Source: a bacterium
GTDB lineage: Bacteria; Bdellovibrionota; UBA2428
Reading direction: 5' to 3'
Assembly: GCA_009991595.1 (NCBI GenBank)
Contig: JAACVK010000029.1
Span: forward strand, 21,994 to 85,993
DNA: 64,000 nucleotides
Position 1 is the first letter of the stretch; every line of letters begins with the position of its first letter. Under the pieces are notes generated by a model. That model was not told the origin of the DNA, did no database searches, and saw nothing but the letters and a program-made list of their open reading frames with translations. A program made the position numbers and the translations under genes. Below are positions 1 to 8,130 of the stretch, piece by piece.

Positions 1-40
1 TACCCCAAAATTTAGACTTTTCGCTTATTGTGCCAACCTA

Positions 41-265
41 TCACTGGTTTTTCACAAGGGATTTTAGCAGCTGCTCAAATGACTCTGCATTGAATGGTTT
101 TTTCAGAAAATGAAAGTTTTCATATTTTACTGAACATTCCTTAAGATCTGAATGATCTTCAATATTGCCTCCGCTCACAATAACAAATGGAACATTACTC
201 TTTTGTTCAATTAGCATTTCTCCAAGTAAGTCTTCTTCGTCATCAACAATAAGTATGGGCTTCAT
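41..265 (-). CDS. Shortened CheY-like receiver lacking the phosphoacceptor segment
   Basis: A 74-residue protein that opens like a response-regulator receiver (ILIVDDEEDLLGEML, residues 4-18, with the acidic Asp pair). It then jumps directly to the later part of the fold: VPFVIVSGG (beta4) and FLKKPF (the conserved Lys-Pro of beta5). The stretch between, which normally holds alpha1 to beta3 and the phosphorylated Asp, is absent. Receivers are usually about 120 residues, so some 45 are missing, in frame. The gene lies 20 bp after lgt and probably shares its transcript; GAGG sits about 15 nt before the ATG, a long spacing. It cannot be phosphorylated in the usual way. It may be a decaying gene or a small decoy protein. 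Confidence 0.6.
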   Translation of the reverse strand: MKPILIVDDEEDLLGEMLIEQKSNVPFVIVSGGNIEDHSDLKECSVKYENFHFLKKPFNAESFEQLLKSLVKNQ

Positions 266-285
266 CGTCAGACTATTTTTCCTCT

Positions 286-1122
286 CTAAATCTTTAGCTT
301 AGGATCTTTATAGAGAGGCATGAACTTAATGGTGTGGAGCAAGACCCCCAAGCCCCCAAGTATCATCGCAAAGCACAAATACTGGCCCATACTAAATCCG
401 CCCCAAAGAAGGCCCAGCTGTTCATCAGGCTGTCGGGTGTATTCCACCAAAAACCTAAAAACACCATAACCTAAAAGAAACAGCCCACCGACTTCGCCAA
501 CATGAAGACTAAAGCGCCGAATTCTCCAATTCTGATAAATACGAAGGACCAAATAAAGCAAAAGCCCCTCAGTAAGCCCTTGATAGAGCTGAGAAGGGTG
601 TCGAGGTAGTTGTAACGGATCTGTTGGAAAAACCATGGCCCAAGGAACAGCCGATGCTCGACCAAAAAGCTCTCCGTTAATAAAGTTTCCCATTCTTCCA
701 AAAAACAAGCCTAGGCAGCTGGCATAAGCCAAGGCGTCGGTTGCCATATAAAATGGCAAGCCTCGGGTTTTTGCAAAGCGAGCACAGGCCACCATCATCC
801 CCACAGCAGCACCGTGAAAAGACAGGCCCCCCATCCATATCTTGGGAATATCCATTGGGTTCTCTAAATAATAAGAAGGGTGATAAAAAATTACATAGAA
901 GACTCTGGCCCCAAGCAACATTCCTACAATCAAATGAACAACGAAGTTTTCTAGATCCTCAATCTTAATTATAAACAAATTTCTTAAAACACGACGTTTC
1001 ACAATCTGAGTGCCAAACAGATACCCCAAAATATACATCAGCGCATACCAACGGAGCGCAACTTCAAAACCACCGACATCAAAGGAAAAAATGGTTGGAT
1101 CTATTCGAGGATATTGAATCAC
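286..1122 (-). CDS. lgt: Prolipoprotein diacylglyceryl transferase
   Basis: Lgt moves a diacylglyceryl group from phosphatidylglycerol to the lipobox Cys of prolipoproteins at the inner membrane. The 278 residues match family length and hold about seven membrane segments. The family signature GRMGNFINGELFGR is present in the middle, and SFHGAAVG matches the conserved His-Gly segment. Start is GTG at 1122; an AGGAGG lies about 17 nt upstream, further than ideal, so the start is not certain. The window encodes many lipoproteins that would need this enzyme. A shortened receiver gene follows 20 bp downstream. Confidence 0.95.
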   Translation of the reverse strand: MIQYPRIDPTIFSFDVGGFEVALRWYALMYILGYLFGTQIVKRRVLRNLFIIKIEDLENFVVHLIVGMLLGARVFYVIFYHPSYYLENPMDIPKIWMGGLSFHGAAVGMMVACARFAKTRGLPFYMATDALAYASCLGLFFGRMGNFINGELFGRASAVPWAMVFPTDPLQLPRHPSQLYQGLTEGLLLYLVLRIYQNWRIRRFSLHVGEVGGLFLLGYGVFRFLVEYTRQPDEQLGLLWGGFSMGQYLCFAMILGGLGVLLHTIKFMPLYKDPKLKI

Positions 1123-1205
1123 CTCTTCAAATTACTAGGCCTCCTCTAATAAAGAAAGGAAGGGAAAGGAATTTTCGCAAGCAGGCCGTTTTTGAAGGTG
1201 TAAAG

Positions 1206-2705
1206 CTAAGAAATTCTCGTGCTCTCTATTCGTGCGGTGGAAAAAGGTGCAACATGGCCCTGCGCAGCCTTCCCCTGACAGACTTTATTTCTAGTTTTCT
1301 TAGCCTCATACAAAGCGTCATCGGCAACTTTAATCAAAGACTCCCAAGTCGAAGCATGACTGGGATACTCTGAGACTCCAATCGAAACAGTTAATTTTCC
1401 ACTGGGCTGGTTTTCTTCATGATCAAACTTTTCATTTTCAATAAACAAACGCAAATGCTCTGCCTTAGCCAAAGCGTCTACTAGAGTCGTATGAGGCATT
1501 ACAATGACAAATTCTTCTCCACCATAACGAGCTACAATATCCGTAGTCCTAAATTGCTTTTGCAAAATAACACCCATTTTGACCAACAAGGCATCACCGG
1601 CTGGATGCCCGTTCTTGTCATTAAAGTTTTTAAAGTGATCAATATCAAAAAAGATTAAACTAATAGGGTGAGATATTCGTTGTGACTTAGAAAGCTCTTC
1701 GGCAAATTTTTCCTTAAAATAACGAACATTATACAACTTAGTTAATCCGTCTTTAATGGAATTCTCGATCACCTTAACGTGCAGCAAAGCATTCTCAAAA
1801 AAAGTTTCTACAGTAGTTAAATATCGACGAGCAATAGCCTCGTCCCATTCATCTGTTTTTACCGCAAAAACCCCACGGGGGAGATCTCGAGTATTGAAAG
1901 CGACAAACCTCCACTCACCAGGCTTTGTTCTTAGATCTGGAGGACTCATTTGCTCTGCCTTCTCAACAAAGCTCTTAAAGTCACCGTTGTCGTTCAGATC
2001 TACCAATACGGCTTTAATTGCTTGAAAGCTATTCGCCTTTTGGGCAGCCAGTGGAAACTTCGGTTGAGCTCCACCAAATACAGTCTCCGGCAATCGCGTA
2101 GTAGCCAATAGAGTCCGATCATTGGGAATCAATTGAAAAAATATAGCTGGAGCACCAGAGAATGCCTTCGATAGATATTCACAGCCTATACTGATTGTCT
2201 GAGGCACGTCTAAATTTTCAGATAATTTGGCCGCCATTTCAGCCCAGTTTTGTATTTGCTCGTTCTTCTTTTGTAACTCATCAATCAGATATTCGTTATA
2301 GAGTCGAAGATAGATTCTCTCGCATACGTGAACAATAACGTTCTTAACATCACTCAATTGATCAAACGGCTTACTTAAGTAATCATAAACCCCAATTTTA
2401 GTAGCTTGGACAGCGGTATCAAAAGACCCCTGGGAGGTCATGATCACGACTTCGATCTCATCTGAAATCTCTTTCGCCGCTTTAGCTAAATCAAGCCCCG
2501 TCATCCCCCCCATCCTTACATCTGTTAAAACAATGTGAGGAAGGTCATTCTTTTGAAGAAAATCTAAACCAGCTTCTCCGTTATGAGCGGTTACAACTTT
2601 AAAACCCCAGTTCCCTAAAGCTTCCTTAAGAACATTTCTAACGCTTTCCTCATCATCACAGACAAGAATTAAAAACTCTTCTGGGTTAATGCTAATCGAG
2701 CTCAA
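1206..2705 (-). CDS. Response regulator with receiver and GGDEF domains (diguanylate cyclase)
   Basis: A 499-residue protein. Residues about 12-125 form a receiver with the acidic pair CDDEE, phosphoacceptor Asp in VLTDVRM and Lys in YLSKPFDQ. A middle region of about 150 residues resembles a GAF-type sensor but is not assigned firmly. The C-terminal GGDEF domain starts at DGLTKLYN and has the active-site motif RYGGEEF. An RTTD lies five residues before it, matching the RxxD inhibitory I-site, so it probably makes cyclic di-GMP and is product-inhibited. Start is TTG at 2705, overlapping the kinase stop as TTGA, with GGGGG 6 nt upstream. Pairing with the adjacent kinase is inferred from the overlap. 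Confidence 0.9.
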   Translation of the reverse strand: MSSISINPEEFLILVCDDEESVRNVLKEALGNWGFKVVTAHNGEAGLDFLQKNDLPHIVLTDVRMGGMTGLDLAKAAKEISDEIEVVIMTSQGSFDTAVQATKIGVYDYLSKPFDQLSDVKNVIVHVCERIYLRLYNEYLIDELQKKNEQIQNWAEMAAKLSENLDVPQTISIGCEYLSKAFSGAPAIFFQLIPNDRTLLATTRLPETVFGGAQPKFPLAAQKANSFQAIKAVLVDLNDNGDFKSFVEKAEQMSPPDLRTKPGEWRFVAFNTRDLPRGVFAVKTDEWDEAIARRYLTTVETFFENALLHVKVIENSIKDGLTKLYNVRYFKEKFAEELSKSQRISHPISLIFFDIDHFKNFNDKNGHPAGDALLVKMGVILQKQFRTTDIVARYGGEEFVIVMPHTTLVDALAKAEHLRLFIENEKFDHEENQPSGKLTVSIGVSEYPSHASTWESLIKVADDALYEAKKTRNKVCQGKAAQGHVAPFSTARIESTRIS

Positions 2706-4870
2706 CTTTTACCCCCAGGCTTTCGAATCGCAAAATTTGTCACAGTTCCAAGACTCACTCGCCCTTTTATTTTTTTCTTACGCTCTGTAAATGAGCCTAA
2801 ACCAATTGATTCTGAAGCACCAGTCCCCGAGTCATCTTGATCAGCTTCACCAAAGCTAGTTTCTGCGGCAACTTCTTGAGGAGGCTCGAAAACCATTGAG
2901 CGAGTCTGCTGATCATGACCACTTAAAGAGGGCTCTCCAGGAGACGAAGGCACACTCTTTACGACATCTGCTGCCGGACTATAATCACCACCTCCCCCTT
3001 TCTTTCGGTCCATCACCGATTTAATTCTCGATTGAATTTCCGCGGTTCTGGGCTCAAAGGCGAGAAAATCCAGATAAAAAGTTGTCCCAACCCCCGGCTC
3101 AGAGTCAATGGAAACTCGAGCCTTGTGTTCAGTCAAAATATTCATGGTAACAGAGAGGCCAAGCCCTGTTCCTACGCCCGCCCCCTTGGTCGTGAAAAAG
3201 GGTTCGAAGATTTTCTCCATAACCTCGCGAGTCATCCCCGAACCCGTATCTTTTATTTTCACTCTACAAAAAGGACCGGTAAAACCATTTGGGTTAGTGG
3301 CAACAAAACTACCAACCTTGGCATCCCCGTCGGAATAATACTTTGTTGTGATTTCAATCTCGCCGCCATCAGCCATGGCATGACCCGCATTTTGAAGCAT
3401 ATTTAAAAGCACCTGCTCGACACTGTTAGCATGCCCATTAATCTGCATAAGCTCAGGATCAAAATTCGTGCGAAGAACAACTCCGCCCATATTAAGACTA
3501 TGCTCCATTAAGGCAATCGTTTCGTGCAAAACAACCTCGAGATCGAAGGCCTCATGTTCAGCTTTCTCTTTACGAGAGAATCGCATCAGGCCATCAATAA
3601 TGCCTCGGGTTCGCTTTGTTTCTTTTTTGATCACGTCGATGTAAATTGCTACTTTTTGAACCTGTTCACTAGAAGCCAACTTAGCGAGCGAAATCTCGGC
3701 CAGCTCTGCGTTCCCCAGAATTCCAGCCAATGGATTCTTCACTTCGTGTGCAATACCCGCACTCAAGGTTCCCAACGCCGCAAGCTTTTCATTTTGAATC
3801 AAGGCACCTTGGGCATCTTTCAATTGCCTTTCACGCTCCTGTAACGCTTGTCCCAAATGGTTGAAAGCTCGACCAAGATCACCTACCTCATCAGATTGGG
3901 TCACCTCAACCCTTACATCAAAATCTCCGGTCTCTAAAATTTGCGTTGCCTCCACAACTCTTTCAATTGGCAACGACAAATGCCGAGCCACACCAAAAGC
4001 AGCAAAAACACTTAGGCCCGCAATCAAAAAAGCTGCAACAGCGAGCTGTACGACAAAGTCCTTGAAGCCCGCCTGAATTTTATCGTAGCCGACCATACTA
4101 ACAATGACCAAGCTTGTTGGCTCTCTTTCGCCCATAACAGGGGTCCAACTCATTAACGCCAGGGAGTTTCCTTGAATATCTTTTTCAATCGTAGCGGTCG
4201 GCTGTCGGGCATTCGACAATCGATCTCCCCAGATTTGGGGGTAAACACCTAAGATCCGAGAGAAGAACCCAGTAACCTCTTCACCACCAGAGACAACTGC
4301 TTTTTTAGGGTCCGAAATATTCTCAACATAGCGTTTTGCATCAACAACAACCGCTTCCGTTAAACCTTGGGTCAAAGAGGCTCCATCTAAAATGAAACTC
4401 AGATTAAAAAGACCAACAATGGGCGTCAGTTCATTTCCAGCACTTCGCTTGATTAAGATATTATCCTGTAGACGAACAAAATCCTTCTCTCCTACGCGAA
4501 CAACTCTGGCGGTCCAGAACTCTTTTTTCTCACCAGCAAAGGTGCTTTCACTTCCAGATTTTAGAGCATCGGACTTCCATTTCTTAGTTTCGACCTCAAC
4601 CCACAACAACTGATCCGATACAGAGTCTGCTTTTCCTCGACTCGGATCAAGCAATTTAAGCGAGGCTTCTCTTAAGAGCGCTCTAGCAGAACCAAGCTTT
4701 GTGGAAACATCATTGGCCGCTTTACTGACCTGAAGAGTTTGAATTTCTTGAACCGTGTTGGTCTTATCTTCGATAAAGAAATTATAACTAAGTTTGAAAA
4801 ATAGGCCGGTGAGAATAAGCAAAAAGAGCATGATCAAAGAGAAAATCTTAAATCGAATCGAGATTTTCAT
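2702..4870 (-). CDS. Membrane sensor histidine kinase with HAMP domain
   Basis: A 722-residue kinase. A membrane helix at about 8-26 is followed by a periplasmic region of about 240 residues, a second helix near 272-296, a HAMP linker, and a HisKA domain with the phospho-accepting His in AHEVKNPLAG. The HATPase domain shows the N box (NMLQNAGHA), DTGSGM and the G-rich GVGTGLGLS. About 110 polar, low-complexity residues follow the catalytic domain, ending in a basic tail, which is unusual. It overlaps the lipoprotein gene upstream (ATGA) and the receiver-GGDEF gene downstream (TTGA), so the three are translationally coupled and the GGDEF regulator is the likely phosphorylation partner. The signal sensed is unknown. 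Confidence 0.92.
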   Translation of the reverse strand: MKISIRFKIFSLIMLFLLILTGLFFKLSYNFFIEDKTNTVQEIQTLQVSKAANDVSTKLGSARALLREASLKLLDPSRGKADSVSDQLLWVEVETKKWKSDALKSGSESTFAGEKKEFWTARVVRVGEKDFVRLQDNILIKRSAGNELTPIVGLFNLSFILDGASLTQGLTEAVVVDAKRYVENISDPKKAVVSGGEEVTGFFSRILGVYPQIWGDRLSNARQPTATIEKDIQGNSLALMSWTPVMGEREPTSLVIVSMVGYDKIQAGFKDFVVQLAVAAFLIAGLSVFAAFGVARHLSLPIERVVEATQILETGDFDVRVEVTQSDEVGDLGRAFNHLGQALQERERQLKDAQGALIQNEKLAALGTLSAGIAHEVKNPLAGILGNAELAEISLAKLASSEQVQKVAIYIDVIKKETKRTRGIIDGLMRFSRKEKAEHEAFDLEVVLHETIALMEHSLNMGGVVLRTNFDPELMQINGHANSVEQVLLNMLQNAGHAMADGGEIEITTKYYSDGDAKVGSFVATNPNGFTGPFCRVKIKDTGSGMTREVMEKIFEPFFTTKGAGVGTGLGLSVTMNILTEHKARVSIDSEPGVGTTFYLDFLAFEPRTAEIQSRIKSVMDRKKGGGGDYSPAADVVKSVPSSPGEPSLSGHDQQTRSMVFEPPQEVAAETSFGEADQDDSGTGASESIGLGSFTERKKKIKGRVSLGTVTNFAIRKPGGKS

Positions 4871-5388
4871 TGAGCTTCAGACTCTCCAAGCGGAATCATC
4901 AACTTCAGATCTCCGCGAAGTGTCTGCACCCACAACTGCTTCTCTGAACTCGCCGCCACTGGATGACGATCAAAGTTTACAATGAAAATTCTAAAATGTG
5001 GGTGAGCAAACGGATAGTGAGTCTCTGTTTCAATTGGATTCGTTAGCTCTCTAACCTTGTTAGCTCCTATGTCATCAAGCTTGAACTTGAGATCATTTTT
5101 AGAGAATCTCTCCCAAGTGGTCATGTCAACGGCGACTAAGACTTGTTCTACGCTCTCATCATAGGGGAAAACGAAACCTGGAGTTAAATCATGTTGAGCC
5201 TGTTTCAACTTGTCATCAGCATAAATGGCTTTGATCGCAACCAAGCTTCTTCCGCGATCAAATATTTTGGCCTCTCGAACTCGATCATCTAGATAGTTTC
5301 GATAGCGGGCCGAGGGTGACTCAATGCTCTTAAGAACCGAACATGCCGAAAAAGCAAAAATAAAGATAAACAAAGAAAAGGCTCTCAC
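4867..5388 (-). CDS. Lipoprotein of unknown function, first gene of the kinase operon
   Basis: A 173-residue protein with a lipoprotein signal peptide: a hydrophobic stretch, then lipobox FSAC with Cys at about residue 16. I do not recognise a domain in the mature part. GTG start at 5388. Its stop overlaps the ATG of the histidine kinase (ATGA), so it is co-translated with the kinase and may act as its accessory sensor or be a target of the pathway. That role is inferred from position only. Confidence 0.75.
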   Translation of the reverse strand: MRAFSLFIFIFAFSACSVLKSIESPSARYRNYLDDRVREAKIFDRGRSLVAIKAIYADDKLKQAQHDLTPGFVFPYDESVEQVLVAVDMTTWERFSKNDLKFKLDDIGANKVRELTNPIETETHYPFAHPHFRIFIVNFDRHPVAASSEKQLWVQTLRGDLKLMIPLGESEAQ

Positions 5389-5429
5389 TAAGCCTATTCT
5401 AAACCTAAGACTAGGCTTCAGTAGTTATT

Positions 5430-5993
5430 CTAATTTTCAATAATTTGACTAACTTTAAACAAGGATTGAATAGGGATCTTGAGTTCAGTTTGAAGACTTT
5501 GAACACCCCCCATTTCACGATCTACCAAACAGAGCATCCCCTCAAGCTTATAGCCCTCGGCAATCATGTGGCGGGCGGCGACAAGCGAAGATCCTCCGGT
5601 GCTAACAACATCTTCAACCAAAAAACCAGAGCCTAAGCCCTCCGAAAACAGACCCTCGACTGCCTTACCTTGGCTACCGCCATGAGCCTTTGGTGCCTTA
5701 CGAACCAATAAGGCGTCAAGTTCTCGACCCCTTAAACTAGCCTCAAAAATAATCCCAGCCACAATAGGGTCCCCCCCTACACTGACTCCTGCAACCCAAC
5801 TAGGCCAGCCTCTATCATCAAAAAAATCCGCAATTGCCTTGGAAAGAACATTTAAAGAAGGACCATGCAAAGAAATATTTTTACAATTAATGTAATAGCT
5901 TGACTCTGCGCCGCTGGCCAACTTTACCAATTTACCGGTTTGCAAAGCTCTTTCCTTAATCAAGGTTTTTAACTGTTCGATGTTTGTAGCCAA
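5430..5993 (-). CDS. pyrE: Orotate phosphoribosyltransferase
   Basis: PyrE joins orotate to PRPP to make orotidine monophosphate in pyrimidine synthesis. The 187 residues fit the short bacterial form. The PRPP-binding loop is LVEDVVSTGGSSL (about 125-137), and VRKAPKAHG in the middle carries the catalytic-loop Lys residues. Start is TTG at 5993, well supported by AAGGAG with a 7-nt spacer; it lies inside the last codons of the upstream hydrolase gene (25-bp overlap), so the two are probably co-translated. Confidence 0.93.
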   Translation of the reverse strand: MATNIEQLKTLIKERALQTGKLVKLASGAESSYYINCKNISLHGPSLNVLSKAIADFFDDRGWPSWVAGVSVGGDPIVAGIIFEASLRGRELDALLVRKAPKAHGGSQGKAVEGLFSEGLGSGFLVEDVVSTGGSSLVAARHMIAEGYKLEGMLCLVDREMGGVQSLQTELKIPIQSLFKVSQIIEN

Positions 5994-6856
5994 CTCAAAA
6001 CTCCTTCATACAAATCTTTTCGATTAAGCTCATTGAGCGTTTCATGAAAAGCTCCATTAACTTTAATAAGTTTTTTACTCGTGTTCAGTTTTTCAAAGTA
6101 TTTCTCTATCGCCGAGGGCTGCACTATAGGATCTTTTTCTCCCACAACAAGCATCGTTGGAACATCAACACTATTATAAGAATTCAAACAGCTTTCAGCA
6201 GCTCCTCTTAAACTAACAAAAAGCTTAGGAGTTGCCTTGGCATAGCACATAGGATCAGCCGCATTCTCAAAAACCTGAACCAAATCATGACTTAAATCTT
6301 TTGGGTAAAAGCCTCCATCAATCTTTAAATTCGGAAGCGTTTCTTTTAACTTTTCAGCTAAAAATATTTTGTAAGGAGGAACCTGCAAACGCAACTCCAA
6401 CGGAGGGGCACTCAAAACCAATTTATGAGCAAAAGACTCGTTGGCATCCAAGCGCTTTTCATCGAGAGTCCAACAGAGACTAATCAAAGCCCCCATGCTG
6501 TGCCCCATCAAACTCCATCTAGAGTTCAGCGAAGCTCCATAATGTTCTTTATGGAGAAATCTAATGGAATCTTTAATTTCTCGAATAGACTCTTCAATAC
6601 TCGGAAGCGTGTCTTGGCCACCTTTTTTCCAGCTGAGACCATGGCCAGGCAAATCAATGCCAGCAACATCGAAACCAGCTTGATTTAAAAACTGCGCAAA
6701 CTCTCCGTAGCGCTGAAGATGCTCACCCAAACCATGAACAAGCCAAATCAAGCCACGCGGAGGCTGTTTATTGCTGTAGGCATTTTGAAAGAAATGAAGA
6801 GCCGACTTTGTGTCAGAAAATTGATCACTATTCCGCCAGAAAATCCTCGAAGCCAT
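5969..6856 (-). CDS. Alpha/beta hydrolase, monoacylglycerol lipase-like
   Basis: A 295-residue cytoplasmic hydrolase of the Hydrolase_4 (lysophospholipase/monoacylglycerol lipase) family. LVHGLGEHLQRYGEF carries the oxyanion HG motif, GHSMGAL is the nucleophile elbow with the catalytic Ser, the catalytic Asp is in VVGEKDPIV and the His in NGAFHETLNE. The family typically cleaves monoacylglycerols or lysophospholipids; the exact substrate cannot be read here. No signal peptide is evident. The 3' end overlaps pyrE by 25 bp. It is divergent from the barrel gene at 6908. Confidence 0.85.
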   Translation of the reverse strand: MASRIFWRNSDQFSDTKSALHFFQNAYSNKQPPRGLIWLVHGLGEHLQRYGEFAQFLNQAGFDVAGIDLPGHGLSWKKGGQDTLPSIEESIREIKDSIRFLHKEHYGASLNSRWSLMGHSMGALISLCWTLDEKRLDANESFAHKLVLSAPPLELRLQVPPYKIFLAEKLKETLPNLKIDGGFYPKDLSHDLVQVFENAADPMCYAKATPKLFVSLRGAAESCLNSYNSVDVPTMLVVGEKDPIVQPSAIEKYFEKLNTSKKLIKVNGAFHETLNELNRKDLYEGVLSWLQTSNS

Positions 6857-6907
6857 CTATCAAGCTTATACTCAAAGACTCCACTCAGTGATAGACTCAT
6901 AAGGGAA

Positions 6908-7444
6908 ATGTTTAGATATTTCGTCCTTTCATTCTTTATTGGATCTTCATGCGATTACGCGCTGGCTCAAGGATCCTCATCGAGCAATTACTCTTATGAA
7001 ATAGCTCCTACATTTGGAATCAATCTGCCCAGCGAAACTCCAGGCGCCAGCAAAACGCTTTACGTATTTGGCGCACAAGCTGATATCCCTATAGATGGAA
7101 CTATGTCTTTTGTTTCGGGTGCCTATTATCAAAAAAGAAGCAATGACAATGCCATCGGCGCAGACGGTGGATTACGCTTGAATCTCGACGCGAAAATTGG
7201 AGATATATACACAGATGCCGGCCTCCATGCCACAAGAGTTTCCTATAATGGTAGCGACGATCGTAATTCAGATGGAAGTTGTTATCTAAGATGTGCAAGC
7301 ACAAAATCATTGGCGATTGGATTCTTTGGCGGAGGAGGCTTTATTTTTCCCCTTGGAGCGCTTCCAATTCGCTTGGGTGGTCGATTCTATTTTGGTCCAA
7401 GCTCATGGCTCCTGCTTTATACAGGTTTTGCAATTCGATTCTAA
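6908..7444 (+). CDS. Secreted outer-membrane beta-barrel-like protein
   Basis: A 178-residue protein with a signal peptide (FRYFVLSFFIGSS, then cleavage near ALAQG). The rest has alternating hydrophobic/polar strands rich in Gly, Tyr and Ser and ends in IRF, a terminal aromatic residue typical of outer-membrane barrels. I chose the ATG at 6908 over an upstream in-frame start at 6719 because the signal peptide begins there and the longer version would run through the divergent hydrolase gene. AAGGG lies very close to the ATG, so initiation is not ideal. No specific family is recognised. Confidence 0.65.
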   Translation: MFRYFVLSFFIGSSCDYALAQGSSSSNYSYEIAPTFGINLPSETPGASKTLYVFGAQADIPIDGTMSFVSGAYYQKRSNDNAIGADGGLRLNLDAKIGDIYTDAGLHATRVSYNGSDDRNSDGSCYLRCASTKSLAIGFFGGGGFIFPLGALPIRLGGRFYFGPSSWLLLYTGFAIRF

Positions 7445-7452
7445 GAACGGTA

Positions 7453-8091
7453 TTAAAAAACGCCTAGTCTCTTTTTAATTGTATACACCAATGCAATTCC
7501 AACTAACCAAAGAGCCTCATAGAGGCTTGGGCTAATGCTTCTTATGGGATTAAAATTTCCACCGCTTCGATTCATCTCTGGAATTACTGAGGGCAGCCAT
7601 ATTCGAACTCTCTCTTTATATTTCAAAAAAAGTGGTCCCAAGTTTAGATAAAAATTCCTCTCTACACATAAAGAGCGTAAGTGCATCCAAACAAAGGCCA
7701 CGATGAGCACGAGAAAGATAACCAAGAAGTTAACCTTAAAGAACAACAGCGCCGAGGTGTAGATTAAAAAATAAGACACTTGAACTGGGTTTCGAACATG
7801 TCGAAAGGGTCCCTCGACAACGAATTGTTCACCGGAAGAGTAACCCCTACTCCAAATTCTCGTAGCAAAAGCCAGTCCGGCTAAAAGCAACACAAAAAAG
7901 GAATAGAGAAGCTGTTGTTTGGGCAAAAGGATTCGTGTGCTTGATGGCAAAACCAACAATATCAGCAACATAGGCCAACCAAAATGTCGAGAAACACGTC
8001 CAAGCGAATACCCGATACGCACACCCAATCCGGAGGCCCTTTCAGGAGCCCTCGGGTCCATGCGTAGCCCTGTTATGAGTTTCCTAGACAT
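7453..8091 (-). CDS. Isoprenylcysteine methyltransferase-like membrane protein
   Basis: A 212-residue membrane protein with about five hydrophobic segments. The C-terminal half shows the pattern of the ICMT/PEMT methyltransferase superfamily: EGPFRHVRNPVQVSYFL, then a hydrophobic segment, ERNF, and YKERVRIWLPSV, corresponding to the usual GPYRYVRHPMY...E...Y...VPRWLP. Such proteins use S-adenosylmethionine to methylate lipids or membrane-bound thiols. His of the usual RHP is Asn here (RNP), which is common in bacterial relatives. Convergent with the barrel gene, 8 bp away. Confidence 0.75.
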   Translation of the reverse strand: MSRKLITGLRMDPRAPERASGLGVRIGYSLGRVSRHFGWPMLLILLVLPSSTRILLPKQQLLYSFFVLLLAGLAFATRIWSRGYSSGEQFVVEGPFRHVRNPVQVSYFLIYTSALLFFKVNFLVIFLVLIVAFVWMHLRSLCVERNFYLNLGPLFLKYKERVRIWLPSVIPEMNRSGGNFNPIRSISPSLYEALWLVGIALVYTIKKRLGVF

Positions 8092-8130
8092 TTACTTGAT
8101 TGACCCCACCAAGAAATTATAACGGATTAA

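Noticed and set aside
1095..1373. A 92-residue plus-strand frame
   Set aside because: It crosses the lgt start and the GGDEF gene 3' end in antisense, with no coding character of its own.
6719..6907. N-terminal extension of the barrel gene at 6908
   Set aside because: It overlaps the divergent hydrolase gene and lies before an evident signal peptide.
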